64,000 bases of DNA from Silene latifolia (lineage: Eukaryota; Streptophyta; Magnoliopsida; Caryophyllales; Caryophyllaceae): NCBI RefSeq assembly GCF_048544455.1, contig NC_133526.1:6650001-6714000 (forward strand), read 5' to 3'. Each line of letters starts with the position of its first letter. The stretch's first letter is position 1. The notes under the pieces were generated by a model that made no database searches, was not told where the DNA came from, and worked only from the letters and a program-made list of their open reading frames with translations. The position numbers were made by a program, and so were the translations under genes. Below, in pieces: positions 23,926-36,940 of the stretch.

Positions 23926-26303
23926 AACACCATACACCACCCACGACCCACCCAAGGCCACCCCACGACCCACCCACCCACGGCCCACCACAGCCCACCC
24001 CCGACCAACCCCACCCACGGCCGAACCCCCTCGCCCCCCCATAACCCTAAACCTAAAGACAAACCTCATAATCATTCCCTTTTAATTCAAACACAAATTA
24101 AACTAAATCTAACTACAAATTAATCTAACATACTAACTACAAATAAATCTAACAAACTAACCACAAATTAATCAAACTAACTACAAATTAATCTAACAAA
24201 TTAAACTATATAAACTGAAATTAAAAAAAAAAACTAACCTAATTAAAGAGGGTGGATGTGGCGGTGGAAATGGCGGTGGAAGGGTGGTTGTGTGGTGTTG
24301 TTCGTTGGTGTCGTCGCCGCTGTTTCAATCGCTCGTCCTTTTTTTGTTTTGTTTCGTAAAGAGTAAAGTAGGAGAGAGGAGTGCTGGTTTGTATAAAAAA
24401 ATTTGGCGACTGAAATTCATTTTGGCGACTGAATTTCAGTCGCCAAATTGGCGACTACCCATAAATCAGTCGCCAAATTTAAAATTTCGGTCGCCACGTT
24501 TGATTCCTTTTTTAAAAAAGTCAGTCGCCAGATTGGCGACTGATTTCAGTCGCCAATTTGGCGACTGATTTCAGTCGCCAATTTGGCGACTACTTCTTTC
24601 AGTCGACAAATTTCGGTCGCCTGTTTCATTTTTTCTTGTAGTGTCCCCAGTTTAGATCATGGTATTTGTTGAGATGCATGAATAATTAATTAAAAGGTGA
24701 ATACATTAATAATTTTGTATGCAATTATGTTAAAATTTATGAATACCAATTTATAACTACCAATAATTCATGAGACTTCTATATTATAAAATTGGTTTAA
24801 TAGTGTTATTTAATTTGCTTCAAAGTTTAAATTGTAATAAACAAAGAGAAATGTAGTAAAATACGCATTTGCAACTCATCTAACTTGGCAACAAAACTAT
24901 TTTTTTTTGTATGTTCATGGAAATTATTTTCTCTATTTACAACCAACAATCTTAATATCGATGATTCAACAATTGTGATTTGAGAATTTAAGTTGGGATA
25001 ACAGAGAAAAATTAATCGTGAGAGGGTTAAAATTTCCAAAATTTTTAAGGTACGGAATTGGCCTAATTTAGTGCTCATATGCATTACAAATATTTGTCCA
25101 TTGATAGAATAGGAAAAGCTAATAGAAACAAACAACAATAAGCACCAATATCCACCATATTTGTAGAGTAAGAGTCACTTTTTTTTATATATATATTTAT
25201 GAGATAAACATATAGATATCAATTAATATCACAAAGTCAAGTTTACAACAAATATCACCTTGATGAAAATTTAATCACCAATTTATGTTTCAAAACTTCA
25301 TTAAAAATACAAATACTTTGACTTAAATGGCAAGACATTGTTGATAAAATTGAATATTTTACATGAAATGTATTAGAAAATTAAAAACCAAGTGAAAAGA
25401 ATAGGAAACCATAAAGCTATAACAAACGAAATGTGTTAGATTGGAGGTCATGAATAAGGGAATGAAAGTTACAAAAGTATAAACCATCACCTAAATTAAT
25501 TACTCACATATATAATAAGAAAATACTCTTAGTTGATGTAGTCATTTGTTATCATAGTTTGAGAATTGTTACACTTTCGCATTGTTACAATGGAATTTTA
25601 AGTAGAACCTCAACATGATTATATACATGTTTCTGCTTAAACGAAACTCACAAAATTTAGCATTTGTTAGTGGCAATCAAATTAATCAAACAAAAAATAT
25701 TAACCTAAATAAGGGCCAAATGGATCAAATGCTTAGTTGCAAGTGTCGAAACTCTCGACGCAAGTAAACCTGCAAATCCAAACACTTTTATTAGTAACTT
25801 AACATCTCATATCAACAATGCACCAATTAAAAAAAAAACTAATTAATACAAAAAAATTATATATTGAACTGTAAAATAATATTATATTGAATATTAAAAT
25901 ATTTTAAATGATAAATATAACTTCGCCAACCTAAATTAGCATATGGAAATATAAACATATTAATTAAAAAAACTAATAAACGAAAATATTGGCAAAGAGA
26001 ATATGATATTGAAAGAGGGAGAAAACTTGTATATTTATACATTTTTTAAGACATTAAAGATTTGGGTACGCCTCTTCCTCTTCCCCAATATTAAAACATA
26101 AAAATGAGTAAATTAACTATATGAATTTATGAGATTAAAATTTGTCAAATTAATATAAAGATTCTTTAACTATGTGATTAATGAGTTTTTAATTAGTTTT
26201 CCATTCTCTTGAACTTCTACTAATGTAAATACATAATTAAACAATAGGTAAAGATGGAAGACGGAAGTTTATGTAGACATAAGTAAAAAGAGTTTAGTGC
26301 TAG

Positions 26304-26437
26304 CATGAGATGATGGGGCGATGATCACTTGGCCACTGCAGCCCTCGAAAGGGGTGGCTTACATGATCCATGTGGTGGTGCGGGAATGCATGGGCCCGGG
26401 GGGACTCAACCCCCTCGTCATCAAAAAAAAAAAAAAG
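26304..26437 (+). mobile_element. SINE-like copy with poly(A) tail
   Basis: A ~115-bp GC-rich segment in AT-rich DNA starts GAGATGATGGGGCGATGATC, has a B-box-like GGGGGACTCAACCCC, and ends in an A14-15 tract at ~26422-26436. Size, composition and the tail suggest a SINE. Target duplications are not clear (AGATG occurs on both sides). Confidence 0.5.
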
Positions 26438-27071
26438 ATGTCACATGTCCTTTAGTTAGATGCTCTACATACCTTTTTTTTATATTATTGTATGTATAGA
26501 TGAGTGAACTAAATTAATGTTGTGTCACAATAAATTATTTTCATGTCACATTGTGGCTGAATAGAATCCTAAACCAACGGCTGCGTCGAGGGGACTCTGG
26601 CCATCTTCGACAACTGTGTAAAGGTCAAATTGGGGGAAGATGATATTTTGGAGGTTGTGTAGTAGTAAATTCATGTGGGTTGGCTAAAAGAAGCTAGATT
26701 AGAGGGGATTAAGAAGGTAAGAAACGGGGTGTTAAGAAATGACGGGCAAACATGGTATATGTTAATTGTGGGTAGGCAACGATAGCTAGGTCCACGTTAT
26801 GTGAAGGTGGTGACGTGGAATTTTTGTAATGCAAGGTGACATTTAGTCCATGTCTACATGGCCTTTAGCCCTTTAATGGTTACCCTTTTTAATAATATTT
26901 ATAGAAGATATAGGACACTGTGAGTGGAAAACATGTATGCGTGTCAATAGTTAGAGGCTGACGTTTACATAGAATGTCCTTCGTGGCTTTTTACAAGCTT
27001 ACGTGGCTTTGTCTAGGTGGACTTTATTACTCATTTTAGGGGAGGCTTTTAATTATATTTATAGATATAAG

Positions 27072-27585
27072 TAGGGGTGTAAATGAGCCGAGCTGAGCTC
27101 GAGCTCGGGTGGGCTCGGCTCGAATTTTTTAGCTCGAGCTCGGGCTCGGCTCGAAGCTCGCCGAGCCTAAAAAATTGAGGCTCGAGCTCGGCCCGGGAAA
27201 AGCTCGAGCTCGGCTCGAGTTCGAATCGAGCTCGTTTTGTCATTATATATTTTCACTTTCTCGCCTTTTAAATCTAATTAAATATAAATATTTTTTAAAA
27301 ACAACTAAATTCTAAAATTCTAAAAAATACTATATCATAATATACTTATATAAATGTCTAAATAACATATAATTTGAAATAAACATAATACTACAAGACA
27401 AAGATTATACAAAAAAAACTTATAAACGAGCCCATACGAGCTTCCGAGCCGAGCCATTCTGAGCTCGGGCTCGGCTCGTATTTAGCCAAGCTCGGCTCGA
27501 GCTCGTTTTGACCGAGCACGAGCCGAGTTTTAACCGAGCCGATTCTGAGGGCTCAACGAGCCAGCTCATATCATTGACAGCCCTA
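27072..27585. mobile_element. hAT MITE, 514 bp, 8-bp TSD GATATAAG
   Basis: The ends are TAGGGGTGTAAATGAGCCGAG and, inverted, TAGGGCTGTCAATGATATGAG. GATATAAG repeats exactly on both sides (27064-27071, 27586-27593). The interior is built of GAGCTCGGGCTCGGCTCGA-like units at both ends, able to fold extensively. It sits on the terminus of the Helitron. Confidence 0.9.
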
Positions 27586-27593
27586 GATATAAG

Positions 27594-28715
27594 AGTTTGT
27601 TAAGTTTAAATTTTATCTAGGTGGTCATTAATTCTATATGTATGATCCGCATTAAATAAAATACATTTTTTATGTATTTATCTTGAGATATTTTACCTGT
27701 CATATGTATGTTCCTTTTTACCTTTTTCTTTTTGTCGTCCGAATTTTACTAATTTCGTCTGTATAAGTTACAAAATTGCCCTTTTAAAACTAAAACAACC
27801 CCAAATCGCCCTTCTACAACAAACAGTCTATCTCAAAGAAAAATATAAATTAAACGACGACAACAATGAAATAGACGGACGACAAAAAGCAGCTCTCGTA
27901 CTTTTTTGTTTCCTAAAATATGCCCTTTATTTTGCACTAAAAAACTTTGATGGCTACAACTTATGGTCAAGAGTTTCAAAACACAATGATTTTTTTAAGT
28001 TAATTGTCTTTACGAGATACTCCCTCATATTTAATTAGATGTTCATTTTCCTTTTTTTAGCATATTCAACTAGATGTTTATGCTTTTATTGCATAAATTA
28101 ACATGGTAAATATGCCATCGCCCACTCATACATGGTCTCTCATAAAAATCGCCAGTTTCTAAACTCGTTGCAAGAGTTATGGTCTATCAAGCGGTTTTAA
28201 CTGAATAAAATTTGATTGATTATTCTCTTAGCCACGTATTCAAAAAGAGACGTTTTATTCTCCAAGTTGATCATCTTTATGAGATTTTAGTTTTAAAAAA
28301 AAAGCATCGATTTGCAGATATGTCAATGCACATTTTATATAGTTAATATCTGTTGCCCATTAGTAATAATATAAAAGTATAATATCCCTATTTTTTTAAT
28401 GCTCATTTTGAGATAGATCGAAAGGGTAGACGACAAATACTTGGACGATTATGATTTTGTGATCGATGTTTTGATAACTTAGGTTGGGTTCAATCAATTT
28501 TTCAATTCTAGACAAAAATATGTTTATCATAGTTTAATCACAAATTTCCATTTAAGATACATATTATCCGTCTTAAGCTAAACAGGTCAAATACATACAA
28601 AATTGTCTGGAAAATACCAAATATTTTGTCCTTATTACCAGTTTACCACCATATGATAATATTAACTCATTTTAAGATTTAAAATGGATATTCCATCTTA
28701 AACGAGACTTAATAT
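27594..28715. other. AT-rich intergenic
   Basis: No gene. Near 28019 a TACTCCCTC sequence resembles a Stowaway end but no partner was found. A 30-bp sequence near 28406 recurs near 29660. Confidence 0.4.
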
Positions 28716-28718
28716 TTA

Positions 28719-29084
28719 GAGCACCCACATTGAAGAGGATACACTATCCTTTTAGGAGTCTCTCTCATCTAAGAGGATGTCCTCTTCAATGTGGATACAT
28801 CCTCTTAGTATCCTCTTTGAAGAGGAAGAGGAAGACATCCTCTATTTATGGAGTATGTCCTTGTTTTGGCCCTTGTGCCATATAAGAGAGAAAAAGTGTG
28901 ATGGGGTCCTACTTTAAAGGTGGAAAGGAGAGGAACACAACATCCCCTTTGATGTGGAGAAAAAGAGAGGAAGAGGATGAGAAATTGGAAAATGTGGCAA
29001 AAAATAAGAGAAAATATTATACCCAATGAAAAAATTAGAAAAAAATAAAAAAGAGGAAGAAGACCTCCTCTTCAATGTGTGCTC
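28719..29084. mobile_element. Tourist-like (PIF/Harbinger) MITE, TSD TTA
   Basis: The ends GAGCACCCACATTGAAGAGG and, inverted, GAGCACACATTGAAGAGG are flanked by TTA (28716-28718 and 29085-29087), the duplication typical of PIF/Harbinger. The 366-bp interior has CCTCTTC-rich inverted segments. Confidence 0.85.
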
Positions 29085-29087
29085 TTA

Positions 29088-30700
29088 ATCTCCTCAACTC
29101 CAATAACAAAAATGAATAGTAGTTAAATTGAATGAACTTAACAAAATGATATCGGATGTCGGCTAAAAATTGATTAAATCTACGGTGCACAAGTGTAAGG
29201 TGTTAAACCCATGCCAATTGGCTAGCTAGGAAAAAAAAAAAAGAACAAAATTATGAGTTTGAAAAACATGGAATCGTCCTCCATGTCTTACCGTTCAATA
29301 ACTTGAAATTAAACAAGAGTTGTTTTCAGTCACTATCTTGCAAGTATTCCCCCCCTAGTCATCCAGTCTTGATTCTTGACCAAATTTATATTTTTCTTTA
29401 AGTATACATTCCATCTAGAACCCCCATTCTTCTTGTTTTTTTTTTTAAAATGTTACTCCGTACTAAAATTCCTTTACAAATTCTTATTTAAGACATGCAG
29501 AATTAGTTGGTTTAAGACGAAACAAATACATATTAAAGTACACGGTAAGTTGCTTAAGAAATGTCAAATTTTTTTTGCCATTATTACCATCATCTGGTAG
29601 TATTTGATCAGTATCTGTCTTAAGCACAAGTGTAAGGCGTTAAAGTGTTAAACCCACGGTGAGATAGACCGAAAGGATAGACGACAAATACTTACTGAAA
29701 TCAATTAGAGTTGGGTCAATTTAAAGCTGAATCATTTCGGTTACTTATATAATTTGGATGAATTGGTCATTTTAGAATTACTTTAATGAATTAATTTGTT
29801 TTATGTCACTTCGAGTTAGGTTGCTGGTTATTGTTTGATTTTTAGAGTTTGATTGATTCGAATTATTTTTAAATAAGTTATTACATATCTTTTCTTTCCC
29901 TGTGTAACATATCTCAAACATAACATTGAGTCATTGAGGCATCAATTTTTTTTTTATCACTTATTATTAAAATCAGGCTATTTTCAACTCAGGTGAAATA
30001 TAATCGTACCTTTTCAAACTCAACAAAATTTAGACCGATTTGAGCTAGATTTGATCAATTTAGATGTTGGATTATACTTGGCCGTGTTGACTTTGAATTT
30101 TCGTTTCACCTTAGACAAATATGATTTTTTTTTTCTATCTACTTTTACTTACCTTCCATTTTTAGTATTTTCCGCCATTTTATAGTCTAATCTTATTATT
30201 AACCCGATTTCTCAAATATAGTTACTTAAATACCCTCGAATTGTATCATTAACCGCTTATTAACTAAAAAAAAAATTTATATTTAACAGATAATTACATA
30301 TTCAAATTCTACAAGTTCTTAAAAAGTGTTTATAGAGAGTATATCAGACAATATATTGATGAAATAATTAAGATACAAAAAATTCTAAATCGAATCAATT
30401 TTATCGGGCCTAATTCAATAATCGGACAGCTTTTGCCAATTCCATTATTTTTTCTAATATATTAACATATTTTTTTCCATCATTTCGAGGCATAATCTAA
30501 TTAAATACTCTCAACTTATCATATTCACCCTTTATTACCTCGAAACAAATATTTATATAATCCTATTATTTTCCCATAACTTACCAAACAATATCCATAA
30601 TCATATTTTAGAAAATGAATCTATCTCTCGAAAATGAAATATAATTAAGATTTAAACAATCACGAACCGGATCAGTTTTATCAGGTCTAGTATCGACAAT
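29088..30700. other. Upstream intergenic region of IPCS gene
   Basis: No coding sequence recognised. Two stretches echo sequence ~1.2 kb to the left: GATAGA(C/T)CGAAAGG(A/G)TAG at ~29661 (also ~28410) and GCACAAGTGTAAGG at both ~29190 and ~29623. These are an old diverged duplication. Confidence 0.4.
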
Positions 30701-31253
30701 AAAAAGGCACAAAAGCCCTTCTATCTCCCTCTCTCATTCCTAATTCAACTGTCTCTCCGTGTTCAACTCGCGTTCAAGCAGCCAATATCGACGAATCCAA
30801 TTTCTAATTTGTTTTTCCCCCTTTTCTTCTTCTTCAATTTAATCTTCAATTTAATCACACCCTAATTTCTTCAATCTCTTAAGAAACCCTCATTTAATTC
30901 AACTTCCATAACAAAAAAAAAAAAAAAAAATCCCAAATACAAAAATCCAGATTCAAATAATCACACTCTTTCACCCATAAAAAAAAAATCAGTTTTTAAT
31001 CAAATTTTACGAAAAGAAATCTAGGGTTTTTAACTTTATGCAATTTCAATTGTAATCAATTAAATTAGACTCTGTAGTTTGTGCTTGATCCCTTTGTGAA
31101 TTGCGATTATTTGTGAAAAAACGAGTTTTTGAAGGTTAATTAAGGATTTTCTGGGTACAAATTGTTGATCAATTGATGAGGCAACGATGTTGACCTAGAA
31201 ATTAAACCATGTGTTGTAAAGTACTATGGAATTTGTAGTTTCTCGAATAAAAT
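30700..31253 (+). promoter_or_regulatory. Probable 5' leader of IPCS with upstream ATGs
   Basis: CT-rich sequence from ~30720 (TCTATCTCCCTCTCTCATTC) looks like a plant transcription start and leader, with CAATAAAAAGG near 30690 as a weak TATA candidate. Four ATGs precede the main start: 31176-31193 (5 codons), 31187-31198 (3 codons), 31209-31238 (9 codons) and 31226. The last has A at -3 and G at +4 and overlaps the main start in another frame. A possible acceptor TTTGTAG ending at 31238 could splice the first three out. The transcription start and any leader intron are not proven. Confidence 0.45.
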
Positions 31254-34200
31254 ATGTCGCTTTACATCGGTCGCGAAGCTTCAAAGGTTCGTCTTTTTCT
31301 TATGATTCTGTTAATTTATGTATTAATCTTGTAATTTAAGCTGGAATTAATGAATAAATTGTTTGACGATTTTATGTTTTGATTTGATGAAGCTATGGAA
31401 GAGATTTGGTGCAGAAGTATCGACGGAAGTTCATCTGCTTGCGGAGAATTGGAAGTACATTCTCGGCGGACTCGTTTGTCAGGTTGATTTTTGATGATTT
31501 TGTTGTCGGATTTTGCGTGTTTGTTTACCGGATTCCGTGTATAGATCTGTTGATATGCTTGAATTTTCGATAATGTCGTTGTATTGTATTATACTTCCGT
31601 TGTTCTATTTGATTGTATACGTTTTTAGCGAATTGAAACGGAGGAATTCTGCAATTTGATCCATTGTTTTCGGAATTATAGCCATTGTATTTGTTTAAAT
31701 GATATGTTGATGAAACATATTGGTTTGGTCGCGATCACAAATGTTATGGTCTTGCATTATGTGCTGTGATTAGGTGTCCTTTTGAGAACATTTAATTGTG
31801 TTGGCTCTTATTGAGCATTGTTAAGCAAGTTGTAGGTCGGCGTAGTGATAACAGATAAGGGAAAAATTAAGAGGGTTTGTGATTTGGTAGGAGTTGTGTT
31901 AGGATTTTCCGGAGTTATTGCGGTCATTCATTAATGAAAAGTATATTCATGTATTGCCATGTAAATTGGAGTTAGTCATGGGGGGTTGTGATTATCTGGT
32001 TGATGTCGAGATAATTTAATCGGGTGTCTAACAAGTGGAGTTCATATTAATGAAAACCATATTCATGGATTGCCATGTATATTGGAAATATATATACATC
32101 GGGGATTATGATTATGTGGTTGATGTCGAGGTAATTTATTCGTATCTCTAACAAGTGGAGTCATATTAATGAACAGTATATACATGGATTGGCTGCTCGG
32201 GGAGTTCATTATATACATCGTCCAGGCCCAACACTTCAGGACGCTGGTTTCTTCCTTCTTCCGGTATGTCCAAATCTTATCACACAGGTTTTTGTTTTTG
32301 TTTTTTATTTTTCTGTTTAATTGGTATGCTTACGATTATAAATTTTGGTTGTAGGAACTTGGGCAAGAGAAGGCTTACATTAGTGAAACTGTTTTTACCT
32401 CCATCTTTATTTCCTTTGTCTTGGTACGGTTTGCTTCATCTCCTAGTTTTTGCTTACATAAATTTAATTGCTAAGCATACTTTCTATGCTGTTTCCTTGT
32501 CTGCCACTTCGATCGTCACACTTAGCTTTCCTTCACAACATATGTATATCTGCTTTCCGAGGCAGTGAACATGTCCTTGTAATCTTGTATAGCATCAAGC
32601 CCATAACTTTCAATTACGCTTAGATTCTAGATATTTAGTGTTAAGATTCTTGATACTACAGCAATATATATTCATCTGTTTTAACACTTAGTGTTGCTTC
32701 TGCGCGTATTTCTGATGATGCCATTATTTTGTTTGTGCAGTGGACATTCTATCCGTTCATTTTCAAAAGTAAAAAGATTTACACAGTTCTAATATGGTGC
32801 CGGGTCCTCGCGTTTTTAGTTGTAAGTCTACATTATCTCCTTTAGTAGGCTCTGTTTACGCAGTTCTAATATTAATTATTCAGTTCATTTTCAAAAGTAA
32901 AAAGATTTACACAGTTCTAATACGAAGTATTAGTGAATGCTTCAGAGCTTTGTGGAAAACACATTAATTATTCATTATACACACCGGAGTCTCCACATTT
33001 CTAGATGGGTAACATCACATTTGATATTTAATTGACTCAAGCCCCACATTCCGTGTGGGTATTACCCACATCATTTCTTAAATTTTTACCACAGTTATTG
33101 GAGACGTATTGTAGAACTTTGCTGAAGCTGGCAAATTCGTTTAATGAGGTGTGGTCGTGTGGATATAAGCAAAAAGCTCGTTTAAAAACAGGCAGCCCTA
33201 AAATTTATGTTAGTTGTTTTGGGCCTTTGGCCTTTCGTCTTTTTTGCTACATCTACGGAAATAAAATCTTACTAGCTGAGCGTCTGTTATCAGGGATTGA
33301 TTGCTCTCCATATAGTTTCTGGTGATCTAGGCTCATGTGTGTTTGCTTTAAATGTTTTTAAAAAAATAGTTGATGTTGCTAAATTTTCACTTAACTTTTA
33401 TTCTCCAGGCATCACAGTTTCTTAGGATTATAACATTTTATTCTACACAGCTTCCTGGTCCAAATTATCACTGCCGTGAGGTAAATTTCTGGCGGTTTTT
33501 CTCCCCTCTTGTTCCCTTTTTTATTCCTTTTTGTTGGTCACTTTACTTTTGGTACGTGGTTATTAGTGACAAAGTTAGCTTCATTAAGTGAGGATGGTCC
33601 TCTGATCTTTAGTTATCTCACGTGTGCAGGGATCAAAATTGGCCACCCTCCCTCCTCCGCGAAGTGCAATTGAACTTTTTATAATCAACTGTGAGTAGCC
33701 AAGTAGTCTGATTTTGTTATTTGAATGTTTTGAAGTGCAACTGTGTGATTATGTGTGTTGTTTAACCTGCAGTTCCTAGTGGGGTACTTTATGGTTGTGG
33801 TGACCTCATTTTCTCGTCGCATATGATTTTTTCGCTGGTTTTCATTCGGACTTATCAAAAATATGGCACTAAGAGGTAATTTCGGTTCAGCACATTGTGA
33901 TTTGTCATTAGCTTTGGCTGGAGTTATTGACAAATTCATCTTGGACCCGATTACAGGTTGATTAAACAGTTGGCATGGTTGCTTGCTGTGGTCCAGAGCT
34001 TATTGATCATAGCTTCTCGGAAACACTACACTGTGGATGTTGTTGTTGCATGGTATGAATGAGAATGACCTGTTAACATCCCTATTGCGAAACTTCATAG
34101 TTTGGTTGTATTTCAAATTAACTAACATCATATGAATTTTGTATTTGCAGGTACACCGTTAATTTGGTAGTATTCTTTGTCGACAGTAAACTTCCAGGTT

Positions 34201-34706
34201 AGTAAAACACGAGTTCTCTCCATTTCAAGAATTCAGTAGCTTCTTCGCCCTCATCTGTGTTTAACGAGTATTTTTTTCCAACGAGACAAGAGCCAAACTG
34301 TTTGAAAAAAATACATCAAATACAACATTATGCATGGAAATTGCTCATTTGGATGTGGCAAAAATATGTGGACCCATTTACATATATATTTAATTTTTTT
34401 TTTTTTATCATTCCAGAAATGCCTGACCGGTCCAGTGGTGGCGCATCGCTTTTGCTACCTTTAAGCAACAAAGACAAGGATAGCTGGAACAAGGAGGAAA
34501 ACCACAAGCTCCTTAATGGAAACGGTCTAGATCCTACGGATAGGGTACTCACATCATCACAACTCCTCAACAAATTATTCCCTTAGAATATGTAATACCT
34601 GGCTGATCTTGCTTTATTTTTCCAGCAGAGGCAAAGAAACGGAATGAACGGCAAGATTCTCGAAGATGGACTCGCACACAACGACAACGCAATGAACGGT
34701 GCATAG
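31254..34706 (+). CDS. IPCS: Inositol phosphorylceramide synthase (phosphatidylinositol:ceramide inositolphosphotransferase)
   Basis: Twelve GT-AG coding exons: 31254-31286, 31393-31482, 32177-32263, 32355-32423, 32741-32821, 33409-33480, 33630-33690, 33773-33875, 33957-34052, 34151-34197, 34417-34544, 34626-34706. They total 948 nt, 315 residues plus stop, about the length of the plant proteins. The product transfers phosphoinositol from phosphatidylinositol to ceramide, making plant inositol phosphorylceramide and diacylglycerol in Golgi membranes. It starts [19 protein letters not shown]. Several hydrophobic segments (about 83-101, 108-128, 157-190, 203-219, 225-241) fit a polytopic protein. 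The lipid-phosphatase triad is present: His181 in [10 protein letters not shown], and His222 and Asp226 in [14 protein letters not shown]. The hydrophilic C-tail (247-315) is as in plant homologues. The last exon has a CAGCAG tandem acceptor. No lesion is seen. Which paralogue (IPCS1, 2 or 3) it is cannot be told. Confidence 0.95.
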
Positions 34707-35311
34707 TTTCTTATCAGAGTGCTTTTCGCGATTTCGGTACAAATGTGATGTGTATTTTTTCGTTAGTGTGGAATTCTGGTTGGCATTATGTTTAAGCAAT
34801 TGCCAGTCATTTAACCTATAGTTTATTTTCACTAGAATTTTGTCAGTTTAATGATGTAAAAGTTTCCATTTTTTTGTTTGAAAACAAGATTCTGGTTTAG
34901 ATCCGTTAATCAGCAAAAGCCAATCAAAATTTACAGTTGTTTTTGGTGTTGTCATGCATGTGAACAGTCTGGTGGGTCTAAGTTTGGTATATCAAAAGGG
35001 CATGCAATTACTGTTCATCTGCAGAAATTGAATTGAATATTTTAGTATATGTGGTGGGATTTGGTATGCTACTTGCTGCTGTAATGCTGTTGTATATGCA
35101 GAATTATGTGGATATCATGTTGCATGCCTGTACTGTACACACAGCTTTCCTTTTTCTTTATCTGTGATGTTCTGCTTGCTGCTGCCATAAACATGTGAGG
35201 CCACATGCTCTATGTTTTCCCTCCTAGACCATATTTGGGTTTATTTGTTTAATGTAATGGTGACAAACATTAATATTCTTGCATTTTAATTAGGTTTACA
35301 TTTGATTCAGT
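34707..35311. other. IPCS 3' flank and intergenic
   Basis: 3' UTR of the gene grading into non-coding DNA. AT-rich, without a second gene. No single poly(A) signal stands out. Confidence 0.5.
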
Positions 35312-35320
35312 TATTTAATA

Positions 35321-36585
35321 GGGTTTTTTGATAACTGCTACCACAGGTAAACCGCTTTTTGAGAACTGCTATCAAGGTAAAAAAAAGTTTGAAAACTGCT
35401 GCCATAATCCTTGGTTCGGTTAAAAATCAGTACCAATTAACCCCGAAGCACATTTTCACTTGAAAAGACTAAAATGCCCCTTCTTTAACCTTCCCCCTTT
35501 CTTACCCAGTCATAAAACACATTTAATCTACATTACAACTTAACACTCATACTCACTCTATCAAATTCACCTTCATCACTCAATTTTTTCCATCTTCATC
35601 CCTCAAACTCAATCAATTAACCAACTCATTTGAAGAATTTAATCTAACAAAATTCACCTTCATCACTTACCTTGATTTTCCTGGAAAAGCCCTTTGTGGC
35701 ATTTTTAACTCATTGTAAGGTTTGCTATCCATCCTTATTTACTCTTTAATTTACCTTTAATTTAGTAGTACAAAATTAAGAAAGTTCATTGATTTCCTAA
35801 GCATGGCAGTAACTTCCTCAAGCTTCTGATTTTGTTCCAAGTGTGCGTTCTCGCACTTAATCATCATCAACTCACAATCTAGTACTTTACCTTCTTCTCC
35901 AACATCAAATAATTAATTGTATTTCTTTGCCACTCTATTTGTTCTTCATCATACTATCTAAAATATCTACAACCAAGAGTTGAATTTGGTTTTGAAAACT
36001 TGCAATTAATAAATCTTCTCCTAGGATTCTCTTGTGTCCATGACTTCAATAAAGCTACTGGAACGCCACATCCGCACTAACTCCCCCTGTAATTGGACCC
36101 AAAATAGGAACCCGAAGACATTGTTGGACGATTTAAATAACCAAAACCCAGATTTCACAACCCTAATTTGAAAACAAATTAGAGATTTAACATAAATTAA
36201 TGGATTAGAAGAAGAGACAATGAATGAATTGAAGGCAATGTTACCTGACATGATAGATTCAAAGAGAAAGAATGAATGAATAGATTCAAATAGAGAGAAT
36301 GAATGAAGAGATTTGAAGAGAGATTAATGGAGTAGAAGAGGGTAAGAAATTAGGATGAGAGTAATATTATAAAGATGGGGGAAGGGTAAAATAGGAATAG
36401 AAATAATGACTTAATCTAAAGATTTAAAATGAATGGTTGAGATTCATTTTAATTGAGCTTTGGGGTTAATTGGTACTGATTTTTAACCTAACCAAGTATT
36501 ATGGCAGCAGTTTTCAAACTTTTTTTTACCTTGGTAGCAGTTCTCAAAAAGTGGTTTACCCGTGGTAGCAGTTATCAAAAAACCC
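35321..36585. mobile_element. Mutator-like element, ~130-bp TIRs, 9-bp TSD
   Basis: Long terminal inverted repeats (35321-~35455 and ~36450-36585) start GGGTTTTTTGATAACTGCTA and stay over 90% alike by eye. The flanks TATTTAATA (35312-35320) and TATTTATTA (36586-36594) match at 8 of 9 positions, the Mutator duplication length. The 1-kb interior has no transposase; an open frame at 36021-36251 (minus) is not recognised. It lies ~0.6 kb downstream of the IPCS stop. Confidence 0.85.
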
Positions 36586-36619
36586 TATTTATTATCATCG
36601 ACTTTTTGAACATTATTCA

Positions 36620-36812
36620 TAACACAAATTCTCATTATAGACGGACACTATCCGTCTATACGAATAGACGGATACCATTTCCCCTCACAAAATACCCATT
36701 TGTCATAAAGTGGGAAGCACATGGGGGGTGCCCCACCTTGTCCCCCCTACTCATTTTATTAGAAGTCTTTACCCGTCTATACGCTCCACCCGTCTATACC
36801 AAGACCTATTGT
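36620..36812. mobile_element. Short MITE-like inverted-repeat segment
   Basis: It begins ACACAAATTCTCATTATAGA and contains GACGGACACTATCCGTC and repeated CCGTCTATAC motifs, in inverted order at the other end. It resembles the ends of the element at 59697-60757. Boundaries and target duplication are unclear. Confidence 0.4.
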
Positions 36813-36940
36813 ATTCATAATTAAAGAAAGTTTTCTAAAAAGCATAAAATAGTCGTGTGAGATTTTTGTTTTACTGGTATGTTAAAAGTAAAATAATACA
36901 CTCTAACAAACAGAACGAGCATTGACTTACATGTATAAAT

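Larger units (their letters stand above)
21254..24643 (-). mobile_element. CACTA transposon 2, 3390 bp, TSD TCC
   Basis: The left end CACTACAAAAAGAATTAAAA and the inverted right end CACTACAAGAAAAAATGAAA both run on into CAGGCGA. TCC flanks it on both sides (21251-21253, 24644-24646). Subterminal arrays of TTGGCGACTGA and its complement TCAGTCGCCAA fill ~21270-21690 and ~24405-24625. It holds one truncated transposase gene on the minus strand, so it is non-autonomous. Its motif differs from CACTA 1, so it is a separate family. Confidence 0.93.
20857..27065 (-). mobile_element. Second minus-strand Helitron, interrupted by CACTA 2
   Basis: The 3' terminus at the left is CTAG (20857-20860) followed by TTTTGGG and a decayed ACCCGTGA...TCACAAGT hairpin. 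Two 5' termini of matching orientation lie at the right: 26905 (TCTATAAATATTATTAAAAA) and 27065 (TCTATAAATATAATTAAAAG). Which one is the true partner cannot be decided by eye. The interior outside the CACTA element (20900-21250, 24650-26300, 26440-26880) is AT-rich and I recognise no gene there. Confidence 0.5.
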
